Part shown: piece after piece, positions 1 to 7,765 of the stretch
Numbering within the stretch: the first letter of the stretch is position 1
Layout of the letters: every line of letters starts with the position of its first letter
Assembly: GCA_902465105.1 (NCBI GenBank)
Contig: CABQLM010000035.1
Location: 1 to 20,919, forward strand
DNA from: an uncultured Collinsella sp.
GTDB lineage: Bacteria > Actinomycetota > Coriobacteriia > Coriobacteriales > Coriobacteriaceae
DNA length: 20,919 nucleotides
Reading direction: 5' to 3'
Notes under the pieces: generated by a model
Seen by the model: only the letters and a program-made list of their open reading frames with translations
Told to the model about the DNA's origin: nothing
Database searches by the model: none
Position numbers and translations under genes: made by a program

Positions 1-510
1 GACGTTCAAAAGATGCACGCCGCCACGGCCGACACCTGCGATGCCTTCGGCCGTACCGCCGTTCGCATCCAGGAGGTCTATGATTCGATCGACATGATCG
101 AGACCATGCTCGAGAACTGCCCGTCGGGCCCCATCCTCACCACGGATTGGGAGTACACCCCGCACAAGTACGCCATCGGCGCCACCGAGGCGCCGCGCGG
201 CGAGGACGTGCACTGGGCCATGCTCGGCAACAACCAGAAGTGCTACCGCTGGCGCGCCAAGGCCGCCACGTACAGCAACTGGCCGGTCCTGCGCTACATG
301 TTCCGCGGCAACACCGTGGGTGACGCTGCGTTGATCGTCGGCTCGCTCGACCCGTGCTACTCCTGCACCGACCGCGTGACGGTGACCGATGTCGCCGCCA
401 AGCGCGACCACGTGCTCGACAAGGAGCAGTTCGAGAACGTCTGGCGCGACAAGTCGCCGCTTGCGGGCGAGGGCACCATGGCCGCTCCGCTCGATGAGGA
501 GGCGCTCTAA
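1..510 (+). CDS. hycE: Formate hydrogenlyase NiFe-hydrogenase large subunit, C-terminal part (5' end outside window)
   Basis: Catalytic large subunit of a membrane-bound group-4 NiFe hydrogenase that makes H2 from electrons released by formate oxidation. The frame is open from base 1, so the gene starts upstream and only about 169 residues are visible. The C-terminal nickel-binding motif DPCYSCTDR (bases 349-375) supplies two of the four Cys ligands to Ni-Fe. It is identical to the motif of E. coli HycE, where the HycI protease cuts after the Arg. The tail left to be removed here is 44 residues, against 32 in E. coli (known family behaviour; the cleavage itself is inferred). The first motif Cys is TGC, so this is not a NiFeSe enzyme. 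The stop is followed one base later by the next start, and hycF, hycG, hycH and hycI follow. HyfG is an equally possible name. Confidence 0.93.
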   Translation, partial: DVQKMHAATADTCDAFGRTAVRIQEVYDSIDMIETMLENCPSGPILTTDWEYTPHKYAIGATEAPRGEDVHWAMLGNNQKCYRWRAKAATYSNWPVLRYMFRGNTVGDAALIVGSLDPCYSCTDRVTVTDVAAKRDHVLDKEQFENVWRDKSPLAGEGTMAAPLDEEAL

Positions 511-511
511 T

Positions 512-1228
512 ATGCTGAAGCTTTGGAAGGTTAACGCCAAGGCCGGCGACGCGACGGTCAAGTACCCGTTTGCGCCGTTCCCCACCAACAAGGACATGCG
601 CGGCAAGCCCGAGCACAATGCTGAGCTCTGCATCGCCTGCGGTGCCTGCGGCGTGGCGTGCCCGGCTGATGCCATTCGCATGGACACCGACCTTGCGGCC
701 GATACCATTACCTGGTCGATCGACTACGGCCGCTGCATCTTTTGCGGCCGCTGCGAGGAAGCCTGCCCCATGGAGGCCATCAAGCTCACCGAGGAGTTTG
801 AGCTGGCCGTCATGAGCAAGGACGACCTCACCAGCAAGAGCGTCTACACGCTCGAGCACTGCTCGCGTTGCGGCAAGCCGTTTGCCCCGCACAAGGAGAT
901 CGACTACGCCAAGCGCCTGCTGCAAAAGGCCGGCGGCATGGAGGCCGAGCAGGCCGCCCGTACCGTCGGTATGTGCCAGGAGTGCAAGCGCGAACTCGAC
1001 GCCCTGCGCGCCGCCTCGGCCGTAAAGACCGGCAACGCTGCCGGCATGGCTGCCAACGAGACGCTTGCGTCCGGCGAGCCCCAGGGCCCCGGCATGGAGT
1101 ATCTGGGCGGCCACGGCGTGAACCCGGAGTATATCGACCGCGAGCTCAACCCCGATGCGCCCGAGATTCCCGCCGGTCCTGCACCGGTCGAGGGCATCAT
1201 CATGGATTTTGATACGAAGGAGGAGTAA
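512..1228 (+). CDS. hycF: Formate hydrogenlyase iron-sulfur subunit HycF/HyfH-like (NuoI-type polyferredoxin)
   Basis: Electron-relay subunit of the FHL complex, 238 residues. Two 4Fe-4S motifs are visible: C40-x2-C43-x2-C46-x3-C50 followed by P, and C75-x2-C78-x2-C81-x3-C85 followed by P. A further pair of CxxC motifs (C117/C120 and C155/C158) sits after them. E. coli HycF/HyfH has a similar pair, which probably holds a structural metal. The start at 512 is chosen because a strong GAGGAGG (495-501) sits ten bases upstream and the ATG lies one base after the hycE stop; a longer open frame upstream overlaps hycE and is discarded. The product is longer than the roughly 180-residue E. coli protein. 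The extra length is a Pro/Gly/Glu-rich tail after residue 160 with no recognisable domain. Confidence 0.92.
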   Translation: MLKLWKVNAKAGDATVKYPFAPFPTNKDMRGKPEHNAELCIACGACGVACPADAIRMDTDLAADTITWSIDYGRCIFCGRCEEACPMEAIKLTEEFELAVMSKDDLTSKSVYTLEHCSRCGKPFAPHKEIDYAKRLLQKAGGMEAEQAARTVGMCQECKRELDALRAASAVKTGNAAGMAANETLASGEPQGPGMEYLGGHGVNPEYIDRELNPDAPEIPAGPAPVEGIIMDFDTKEE

Positions 1229-1230
1229 CC

Positions 1231-2013
1231 ATGGCCGAACCCACGCTTTTGCCCGAGCGGCTTCAGTACCGCCCGACCAAGATCGAGCTCGACGAGAGCA
1301 TCGAGAAGGCCAAGGCGACCCTTCTTAAGAAGATCAAGCGCTCGGTGTACGTCTACCGTGTTGACTGCGGCGGCTGCAACGGCTGCGAGATCGAGATCTT
1401 CGGTTCCATCACGCCCGTCTTCGACGTCGAGCGCTTTGGCATCAAGGTCGTGCCTTCGCCCCGTCACGCCGATGTGCTGCTGTACACCGGCGCCGTGACG
1501 CGTGCCATGCGCATGCCGGCCCTGCGCGCCTTTGAGGCCGCACCCGATCCCAAGATTGTGGTGTCCTACGGCGCGTGCGGCTGCACTGGCGGCATCTTCT
1601 ACGACAACTACTGCGTCTGGGGCGGCACGGATAAGATTCTGCCGGTCGACGTCTACATCCCCGGCTGCCCGCCCAGCCCCGCGCAGACCGTCTACGGCTT
1701 TGCCATGGCGCTCGGTCTGCTGGACCAAAAGCTCCATGCCGAGACCACGGTGGAGGCCGCCGGCGAGCAGGCCGATATCCTGCACCCCGGCGTGCCGTAC
1801 AAGCTGCGCGTTGCCATCGAGCGCGAGGCTCGCGCCATGAGCGGCTACCGTTACGGCCGCGATCTGGCCAACGAGTTTATGGATACGCTCGAGGGCGCGC
1901 CCAAGGGCGATATCCGCGGTGCCATGGCGCTGCTCATCGATAAGCAGGACGATCCGCGCCGCGTCGAGGTGTACTCGGCGCTGCAGGATCTGGTGCTGGC
2001 CGGAGGTCGCTAG
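1231..2013 (+). CDS. hycG: Formate hydrogenlyase small subunit HycG/HyfI-like (NuoB-type)
   Basis: NiFe-hydrogenase small subunit of the group-4/complex I type, 260 residues, close to the 255 of E. coli HycG. It carries the proximal 4Fe-4S cluster that passes electrons to the Ni-Fe site of the large subunit. Visible motifs are CGGCNGCEIE (C46, C49, C52), GACGCTGG (C116, C118) and GCPPSPAQ (C146), in the order and spacing of the family. The ATG follows the hycF stop by two bases, with AGGAGT just upstream. The last 90 residues, beyond the NuoB core, are the HycG-specific extension. The hycH start follows this stop with no gap, which suggests translational coupling. Confidence 0.94.
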   Translation: MAEPTLLPERLQYRPTKIELDESIEKAKATLLKKIKRSVYVYRVDCGGCNGCEIEIFGSITPVFDVERFGIKVVPSPRHADVLLYTGAVTRAMRMPALRAFEAAPDPKIVVSYGACGCTGGIFYDNYCVWGGTDKILPVDVYIPGCPPSPAQTVYGFAMALGLLDQKLHAETTVEAAGEQADILHPGVPYKLRVAIEREARAMSGYRYGRDLANEFMDTLEGAPKGDIRGAMALLIDKQDDPRRVEVYSALQDLVLAGGR

Positions 2014-2595
2014 ATGGAGCTCACGGACCGCTCTGGTTATTTTGCGGGCCCCGGCATGCTCGGCGGCTCTTTTGGCGATGCCTCGCGCGCAAGCGACGAG
2101 GCCGCCGAGGGCGTCGCCGACCCCTGCCTGGGCCACGCTCCCGACCAGGTGGTCTTCTACGAGCTCACGCGTAAGTTTGTGGAGACCGAGGAAGACGTTC
2201 CCCAGGAGGCCTGCGACGTGCTGTACTACACGCTCGCCGTGGGCCACCACACCGGCGTGCTCGATTGCTTTGAGCCGCGCCTTTCGGTGCCGGTGAACGT
2301 GTTCTATTCGCTCGTCGACGCGCTGCCGGAGGGGGAGGCCAAGACCAAGTTCGAGGCCATCCGCTCCTTTGGCGAGTGCCAGCTCGACAAGGCGGCGGTG
2401 CCGTCGCTGCTCGAGGCCTGTGACACGCTGCTCGACGATCGCGGTTTTCGCGGTTCGGCCAAGGCCGGCATCTCGGTGTTCGACGACGACTTTGGCCTGC
2501 ATGCCCAGCAGGTCGCGTTCTTAATGAAGTTTCGCGATCTGGTTGAGCGCGTGCGCGATGTGTCGGGTGTGTATCTGACGGGAAGGTTGCAGTAA
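2014..2595 (+). CDS. hycH: Formate hydrogenlyase assembly protein HycH/HyfJ family
   Basis: HycH is needed for maturation of the FHL large subunit and is not a subunit of the finished complex (known from E. coli). The match is visible from about residue 47 onward: QVVFYELTRKF, the YYTLAVGHHTGVLDC block and the C-terminal GVYLTGRL all resemble E. coli HycH. The protein is 193 residues against 136 in E. coli. The difference is mainly an N-terminal extension of about 46 residues rich in Gly, Ala and Asp and without a recognisable domain. The ATG directly follows the hycG stop and has GGAGG (2002-2006) seven bases upstream, so the extension appears to be translated. An internal start is not excluded. 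The stop overlaps the hycI start (TAATG). Confidence 0.85.
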   Translation: MELTDRSGYFAGPGMLGGSFGDASRASDEAAEGVADPCLGHAPDQVVFYELTRKFVETEEDVPQEACDVLYYTLAVGHHTGVLDCFEPRLSVPVNVFYSLVDALPEGEAKTKFEAIRSFGECQLDKAAVPSLLEACDTLLDDRGFRGSAKAGISVFDDDFGLHAQQVAFLMKFRDLVERVRDVSGVYLTGRLQ

Positions 2596-3098
2596 TGGGT
2601 CGCGTTGTGGATGGTCGTGTGAACGGCGCCCCGTTTGCGGGTATCGTGCTCACGGCGGGAAGCGTGCTGCGTGCCGACGATGCCGCCGGCCCCGTGCTCT
2701 CCAAAAAGATGGAGGACGCGCCTCTTGCCGGCTGGTACACCATCGATGGCGGTCAGACGCCCGAGGATGACATCATCGAGGTCAAGCGCGAGCGTCCGCC
2801 GCGTTTGGTTTTGGTCGATGCCGCCGACATGGCGCTGCCCGTCGGCGCCATCCGCTTGCTCGACAAACGTGACGTGGCCCGCAAGTCGATGTTCACCACG
2901 CATTCGCTTCCCTTGTCGATTCTGATCGAAGAGATTGAGCAATCGTGTGATGATATCGTCTTCGTTGGGATTCAGCCGGGCGATACGGAGTTCTATAACC
3001 CCATGTCCCCGGAGGTCTTTGAGGCCGTCGACGCCGTGTACGACGCCGTGGCCGCCAACGACTTTTCCCACTTTGTCCGCTTGGGGCAAGAGCAGTAG
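2595..3098 (+). CDS. hycI: Hydrogenase 3 maturation endopeptidase HycI
   Basis: Aspartic-type, nickel-dependent protease of family M52 that removes the C-terminal peptide of HycE after nickel insertion; 167 residues against 156 in E. coli. The three nickel-sensing positions known for HycI can be placed: D29 in ADDAAGP, D75 in LVDAADM and H103 in TTHSLP. The blocks IDGGQTPEDDI and VGIQPGD are also close to the E. coli sequence. The usual family GN before the first Asp is replaced by AGS. The start overlaps the hycH stop by one base. Its substrate cleavage site is visible at base 375 of the same operon. Confidence 0.93.
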   Translation: MGRVVDGRVNGAPFAGIVLTAGSVLRADDAAGPVLSKKMEDAPLAGWYTIDGGQTPEDDIIEVKRERPPRLVLVDAADMALPVGAIRLLDKRDVARKSMFTTHSLPLSILIEEIEQSCDDIVFVGIQPGDTEFYNPMSPEVFEAVDAVYDAVAANDFSHFVRLGQEQ

Positions 3099-3137
3099 GA
3101 GCACTTGTTCCATTTTGTTAGGAAAGAAGTGATTGAC

Positions 3138-3977
3138 ATGGCAGATTCCAAGGTGGAGTATCCCACTCCCGATTGCCTGGCGCCCGCCGCGATCGAGGCC
3201 AAGACCGAGGCCGCCGGCGTGACCAAGGCTAACCTGCCGATCGCTAAGGCCTTTCTGTTGGCAATGTTCGCCGGCGCGTTTATCGCCTTCGGCGGCCTGT
3301 TCTTTACCGTGTTCTTGAGCGATAGCACGTTGGGCTGGGGCGCCCAGCGCGTCGTAGGCGGTCTGTGCTTTTGCCTGGGCCTGGTGCTGGTGCTGGTGTG
3401 CGGCGCCGAGCTGTTTACCGGTAATTCGCTTATGGTCTGCGCGCTCAAGAGCAAAAAGATCACCCTGGCCCAGATGCTCAAGGCCTGGGCCGTCGTATGG
3501 GTCGGTAACTTTGTCGGTGCCCTGTTCATCGTCTTTTTGGTGTACATGGCCGGCATTTACAAGCTCAACGGCGAGGCGGTCGCCAATTCCATGGTGAGCG
3601 TCGCCGCCGGCAAGGTGACGGTCGACTGGGTGACGATCTTCTTCCGCGGCATCCTGTGCAACATCTTTGTGTGCCTGGCCGTGTGGATCGGTACCGCTGG
3701 CAAGACCGTGGTCGATAAGGTTGTGGGCATTTTGCTGCCCATCGCCGCCTTTGTGGCCTGCGGTTTTGAGCACTGCGTCGCCAACATGTACTTTTTGCCC
3801 ATGGGTGCCGTGATGCATGCATGCGGTTATGGTGCTGACGTCGCCGGCGCCGATGCGCTTAACGCCGCGGGCATTGCGTTTAACCTGTCCGCCGCTACGC
3901 TGGGCAACATCGTGGGCGGCGCGGTTCTGGTCGCACTCGGCTACTGGTTTATCTACGCCAAGAAGTCCGAGGCGTAA
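3138..3977 (+). CDS. focA: Formate channel of the FNT family
   Basis: Pentameric inner-membrane formate/nitrite-family channel, 279 residues, which would bring formate to the FHL complex or let it out. Six hydrophobic segments are visible. The family signatures are present: ELFTGN (91-96, with T94 at the place of FocA T91), RGILCN (170-175) and CGFEHCVANMYF with H212 at the place of the FocA pore histidine H209. The start at 3138 is preferred over an in-frame ATG at 3105 because an AGGAAAG lies upstream and the product then matches the usual family length of about 285. It follows hycI by 39 bases and is probably the last gene of the operon. NirC or HSC-type channels are alternatives, but the FHL context favours formate. 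Confidence 0.92.
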   Translation: MADSKVEYPTPDCLAPAAIEAKTEAAGVTKANLPIAKAFLLAMFAGAFIAFGGLFFTVFLSDSTLGWGAQRVVGGLCFCLGLVLVLVCGAELFTGNSLMVCALKSKKITLAQMLKAWAVVWVGNFVGALFIVFLVYMAGIYKLNGEAVANSMVSVAAGKVTVDWVTIFFRGILCNIFVCLAVWIGTAGKTVVDKVVGILLPIAAFVACGFEHCVANMYFLPMGAVMHACGYGADVAGADALNAAGIAFNLSAATLGNIVGGAVLVALGYWFIYAKKSEA

Positions 3978-3995
3978 TAAGCCGGAATGACGTAC

Positions 3996-4035
3996 GGGCC
4001 TCCCGAGGGGCGTTTGCCTTTTGGGAGGCTCTTCG
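3996..4035 (+). terminator. Possible intrinsic terminator after focA
   Basis: Inverted repeat GGGCCTCCC (3996-4004) and GGGAGGCTC (4023-4031), nine pairs with one G-T, around an 18-base loop, starting 18 bases after the focA stop. The T run after it is poor (CTTCGT), so termination may be weak or partial. The remaining roughly 100 bases before the next gene hold no promoter that I can recognise. Confidence 0.45.
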
Positions 4036-4137
4036 TGTCTTGCTGCGGTAGATGCTGCGGGCTTTGCGTCGCGGCAGCTGGTGGCAGAGCTGTGGTGCGG
4101 CGGGGCTTGAACCCCTGAGCTGGAAGGAATAATCGAG

Positions 4138-6255
4138 ATGGCATCGAGAGCTATGCATGACGGTCGCTCCGTGGTGACGACATGCGGGGGATGCTATGCC
4201 GATTGCGCCTTTGCGGCCCATGTTGAGGATGGACGTGTGGTGGCCGAGTTGCCAGTGCCGGGGCATCCGTGCGCGGCGCGTGCCCTGTGCGCCCGCGGAC
4301 GGCATCGCCTGGCAATGCCGTTTGACGAGCGCGACCGCATTGTGCACCCCATGCGACGCCGCCGGGATGGCTCGGGGTTTGATGCGATTACCTGGGACGA
4401 GGCGTTTGCTCAGATTGCCGAGTGCCTTTTGGGGATTGTTGACGAGCGCGGGCCCCGTGCGCTGGGCATGACACTTGGTGTGCCCTCGTTCGACCGCTAC
4501 TGGGCGTATCGTTTTATGCATGCGCTGGGTTCGCCTAACGTATACGGTGCCGATGGCGCCTGCGAGGTATGCCGACTTACCGGTTGGGAGCACAGCCTGG
4601 GTTATAGTCCCGCCTCCGACCTTGCGCATACCGACTGCATCATGTACCTGGGGCGTTCCATTGTCGATTCGTCGACGATGGGGGCCGTCGATGCGCTCAA
4701 CGATGCGCGCCGGCGCGGGGCGAAGATCATCGTGGTCGACCCCCGGCGCAGCGGTTCGGCCGCGCTTGCCGATCGCTGGCTCCGCGTGCGCCCGGGCTGC
4801 GACTTGGCGCTGCTGTTGAGTATTGTCCACGTGTTGATTGCCGAGGACCTGTACGATCACGAGTTCGTGGACCGCTATACCACGGGTTTTGACGAGCTGG
4901 CGCAGGCGGCCCGTGCCTGGACGCCCGAGTGGGCCGAGTCGATGTGCGACGTGCCGGCCGCAGAGATTGTCGCCACGGCGCGCGATCTCGCTGCCGCCGC
5001 GCCTGCCGCTGTGGTGGATGCGGGCTTTCATGGCGGCATCGGTATCGCGTATGCCAATAGCACCCAGACCGCGCGCGCCATCTGCTTGGTCGATGTGCTG
5101 CTGGGCTGCATCGGGCATGCGGGCGGCGCGCTCAATCCACCCACGCCGCTTGTGTTGGGCGACCTCGATCCCGCACGCTTTGCGACGCCGCCGGTGCCGC
5201 GCGGGCCCAAGCTGGGATCCGAGCGCTATCCGCTGGTCGATCCGGTGCGCGGCCTGTGCACGACCATCGGTCAGTCGATTCTTGCCGGCGTTTTGCGTGG
5301 GCTCATCGTCTATGCCAGTAACCCCGGTGCGGGCTATGGCAATGCGCAGGCTTGGTTGGGTATTTTGCAGCAGCTCGACTTGCTCGTGACGATTGATATT
5401 CGTTGGTCCGAGACGGCGCGTGCTTCTGACTTCGTGCTGCCCGACGTGACGTATCTGGAGGCCGACCGCGGTGTGGGCACAGTCGTGGGTGCCAATGATT
5501 CGCGCGTGTTCTACCGCAACGCCGTGCTGCCTGTGCAGCATGACGACACACGTCCCGGTCGGGAGATTTTTGCCGGTCTGGCGCAGGCGTGTGGCGTGGG
5601 CGAGTACTTCCAGTTTACGTCTGACGATCTGGCAGCTGCACAGGTGGAGCCTTTTGGGATTGATCTGGACGAGCTCAAGGAGCGCGGCTGGGCCGAGACG
5701 GGTGTTGCGTTGCCGTCGCGTACGGGCGAGCCGGCGATTCCCTTGGATGGCGGCAAAATTGCGCTGGCAAGTGACGTATGGGAACGAGCCGGCCTGGGTC
5801 GTGTACCCAACTGGATCGCTCCCATGGTGGAGCCTGGCCCGGGGATGTTTCGCCTCATTAGCGGCAATCGACCCTTTGAGTCGCATACCTCGCGCAGGCT
5901 CGCGGCGGCCGGTGCCGCCGAGGCTGGGTCGGACTTGGACGCCGTGCAGATGAACGCGGATGTCGCCGCTCACATGGGTATCGCCGATGGCGAGGTCGTC
6001 GAGCTTGTGAGCGACATGGGCCGCGATCGCGTGCGCGTGGAGACGACGCCCTATCTGCATCCGGCGTGCATCTTCACCTCGGCCGCTCCCGGCGGACGCG
6101 CTTTCGGTGCTAAGAGTGGCGGCCGGCAGGCCCTGGGTGTCGGGCCGCTCGACCACACGCCGCTGCGTTGGGACCCGTTGACGGGTGCAGCGCTCACCCA
6201 GGAAAACGCCGTTCGCGTGGAAAAGATCGCGGCGCGCGGGGATAATGACGAGTAA
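4138..6255 (+). CDS. Molybdopterin-dependent oxidoreductase (DMSO reductase superfamily), substrate unknown
   Basis: A bis-MGD molybdenum enzyme of 705 residues. The N terminus carries a 4Fe-4S site, C16-x2-C19-x3-C23 with the fourth Cys in LCARG (C51). Molybdopterin-binding stretches follow (IVVDPRRSGSA, YASNPGAGYGN, DIRWSETARASDFVLPDVTYLE), then a C-terminal cofactor-binding domain (about 590-700). The segment GADGACEVCRLTG aligns with the active-site region of formate dehydrogenase, and C145 (or C142) is the likely Mo ligand; it is a Cys codon, not TGA. There is no twin-arginine signal, so the enzyme should be cytoplasmic. GGAAGGA (4122-4128) nine bases upstream supports the start. No ferredoxin-like or membrane partner is adjacent. 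Formate dehydrogenase, polysulfide/thiosulfate reductase-like and other roles all remain open. Confidence 0.88.
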   Translation: MASRAMHDGRSVVTTCGGCYADCAFAAHVEDGRVVAELPVPGHPCAARALCARGRHRLAMPFDERDRIVHPMRRRRDGSGFDAITWDEAFAQIAECLLGIVDERGPRALGMTLGVPSFDRYWAYRFMHALGSPNVYGADGACEVCRLTGWEHSLGYSPASDLAHTDCIMYLGRSIVDSSTMGAVDALNDARRRGAKIIVVDPRRSGSAALADRWLRVRPGCDLALLLSIVHVLIAEDLYDHEFVDRYTTGFDELAQAARAWTPEWAESMCDVPAAEIVATARDLAAAAPAAVVDAGFHGGIGIAYANSTQTARAICLVDVLLGCIGHAGGALNPPTPLVLGDLDPARFATPPVPRGPKLGSERYPLVDPVRGLCTTIGQSILAGVLRGLIVYASNPGAGYGNAQAWLGILQQLDLLVTIDIRWSETARASDFVLPDVTYLEADRGVGTVVGANDSRVFYRNAVLPVQHDDTRPGREIFAGLAQACGVGEYFQFTSDDLAAAQVEPFGIDLDELKERGWAETGVALPSRTGEPAIPLDGGKIALASDVWERAGLGRVPNWIAPMVEPGPGMFRLISGNRPFESHTSRRLAAAGAAEAGSDLDAVQMNADVAAHMGIADGEVVELVSDMGRDRVRVETTPYLHPACIFTSAAPGGRAFGAKSGGRQALGVGPLDHTPLRWDPLTGAALTQENAVRVEKIAARGDNDE

Positions 6256-6307
6256 TTGACTCAGCTGATGTATTCGACTGATCCACGTTTCTTTTGAAAG
6301 GCCGCAC

Positions 6308-7765
6308 ATGAGCGATAGCCAGAACATGTCCGATGAGGTGCGCGCCCGCCTGCGCGCCATTCCCTCCGTCAACGATCTGCTTGCCGAGTGGCCGGTAGTG
6401 AAGGCGGCGGGGGAGACCTGCGACGCGGTGGTGCATGCTGCCGTCACGGCCGAGCTCGACGAGGAGCGCGCCGCCATTCGCGCCGGTGCTGCCCCGCGCT
6501 CTAAGCGCGACCTGGCCTCGGCCATCGAGTGGCGTGCGCATCGCTCTGCGCTGCCGAGCCTGCGTCCCGCCGTCAACGCCACGGGTGTGGTTATCCATAC
6601 CAACCTGGGTCGAGCCCCGCTCGCGGAGTCGGCCGCCAAGGCCGTGGCCGAGGTCGCGCGCGGCTACAGCACGCTCGAGTACAGCGTGGACACCTGCTCG
6701 CGCGGGTCGCGCAAGGAGCACACTGCACAGCTGATTCGCTCTCTCACCGGTGCCGAGGACGCGCTTGTGGTCAACAACAACGCCGCCGCGGTGCTGCTGG
6801 TGCTGGCGACTCACGCTGCAGGCAAAGAGGTTATCGTCAGCCGCGGCGAGCTTGTCGAGATCGGCGGCAGTTTCCGTATCCCCGATGTTATGGAGGCCTC
6901 GGGTGCCAAGCTCGTTGAGGTCGGGGCCACCAACCGCACGCATTTGAGCGACTATGAGCGCGCCATCACGTCCGATACGGCGATGATCCTCAAGGTTCAT
7001 CCTTCCAACTATCGCATCGAGGGTTTTCACGAGGAGGTGGGTTCTCGGGAGCTTGCGGTGCTTGCTCACAAGCATGGCCTGCTGTTCTACGAGGACCAGG
7101 GGTCGGGCGCGCTTTTGCCCGATGACATCCTGGTGCGCGGCGGTGAGGAGCCCACGCCGGCTTCGGTCGCGGCGGGGCTCGATATCGTGTCGTGCTCGGG
7201 CGATAAGCTGCTCGGTGCCGCACAGGCGGGCATTATCATGGGCCGTCGTGACCTGGTTCAGGCCTGTGGGTCACATCCGCTTATGCGCGCCCTGCGCCCG
7301 GGCAAACTGGCCCTGTCGGCGCTCGAGGCCACGCTGCGTATCTACATGGATGGCGCCGATGTTGCGCATCGCGATATTCCGGTGCTCAGCATGCTTACGC
7401 TTCCGCAGGCCCATTTGGAGCGACGTGCCCGCAAGCTGCGCGATCGTATGGTCGCCGGGCTCGACAAGGCCGGTTGCCTGTGCGCCGTTCAGGTGGAGAT
7501 CGTCGAGGAGTCGTCGACTCCCGGCGGCGGTTCGCTGCCTACCGTCGAGCTGCCCACCATGTGCGTTGCCGTGCGCCTCGTCGATGAGCGTCTTTCCGTT
7601 GACGCGCTCAAGCGCTCACTCGTCCAAGATTTCGACACGCCGGTCGTCACGCGCGCCTCGCACGATCGCATTTTGTTTGACGTCCGTACGCTCGTGGGCG
7701 ACCGCGATATCGAGACGGCGGCGTCGACGCTTGCCGCATGCGTTGAGAAGGCGATTGCTCGATGA
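6308..7765 (+). CDS. selA: L-seryl-tRNA(Sec) selenium transferase
   Basis: PLP enzyme that converts Ser-tRNA(Sec) to Sec-tRNA(Sec) using selenophosphate. The 485 residues compare with 463 in E. coli. The PLP lysine is K300 in SGDKLLG, and NATGVVIHTNLGRAP (90-104), the NNNAAAV stretch (156-162) and HPSNYRIEGF (231-240) are strong SelA signatures. The extra length lies mainly at the N terminus (MSDSQNMS...), where the second ATG seven codons in is an alternative start. GAAAGG (6296-6301) is six bases upstream of the chosen ATG. A TTGACT at 6256-6261 could be a -35 box, but I cannot find a convincing -10. The stop overlaps the selB start (ATGA). SelD, which makes the selenium donor, is not in this window. 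Confidence 0.96.
   Translation: MSDSQNMSDEVRARLRAIPSVNDLLAEWPVVKAAGETCDAVVHAAVTAELDEERAAIRAGAAPRSKRDLASAIEWRAHRSALPSLRPAVNATGVVIHTNLGRAPLAESAAKAVAEVARGYSTLEYSVDTCSRGSRKEHTAQLIRSLTGAEDALVVNNNAAAVLLVLATHAAGKEVIVSRGELVEIGGSFRIPDVMEASGAKLVEVGATNRTHLSDYERAITSDTAMILKVHPSNYRIEGFHEEVGSRELAVLAHKHGLLFYEDQGSGALLPDDILVRGGEEPTPASVAAGLDIVSCSGDKLLGAAQAGIIMGRRDLVQACGSHPLMRALRPGKLALSALEATLRIYMDGADVAHRDIPVLSMLTLPQAHLERRARKLRDRMVAGLDKAGCLCAVQVEIVEESSTPGGGSLPTVELPTMCVAVRLVDERLSVDALKRSLVQDFDTPVVTRASHDRILFDVRTLVGDRDIETAASTLAACVEKAIAR

Noticed and set aside
389..511. Longer hycF starting at 389
   Set aside because: It would overlap the conserved end of hycE out of frame. The ATG at 512 has a strong ribosome-binding site and gives the family N terminus.
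4093..4116. tRNA 3' end on the minus strand (TGGTGCGGCGGGGCTTGAACCCC)
   Set aside because: It resembles a CCA end plus T arm, but the T stem pairs only over four bases with a six-base loop, and no matching acceptor, D or anticodon arm is found. It may be chance or a decayed fragment.
4558..4575. Selenocysteine in the molybdopterin oxidoreductase
   Set aside because: The active-site region contains two TGC codons and no in-frame TGA. The gene is open throughout.
3949..6639. Very long open frames on the minus strand (for example 3949-6639, 13814-16375, 11210-12688, 17245-18603)
   Set aside because: They lie opposite genes with clear family motifs and exist because GC-rich third positions remove stops in the antisense frame. 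Their translations show no recognisable domain.
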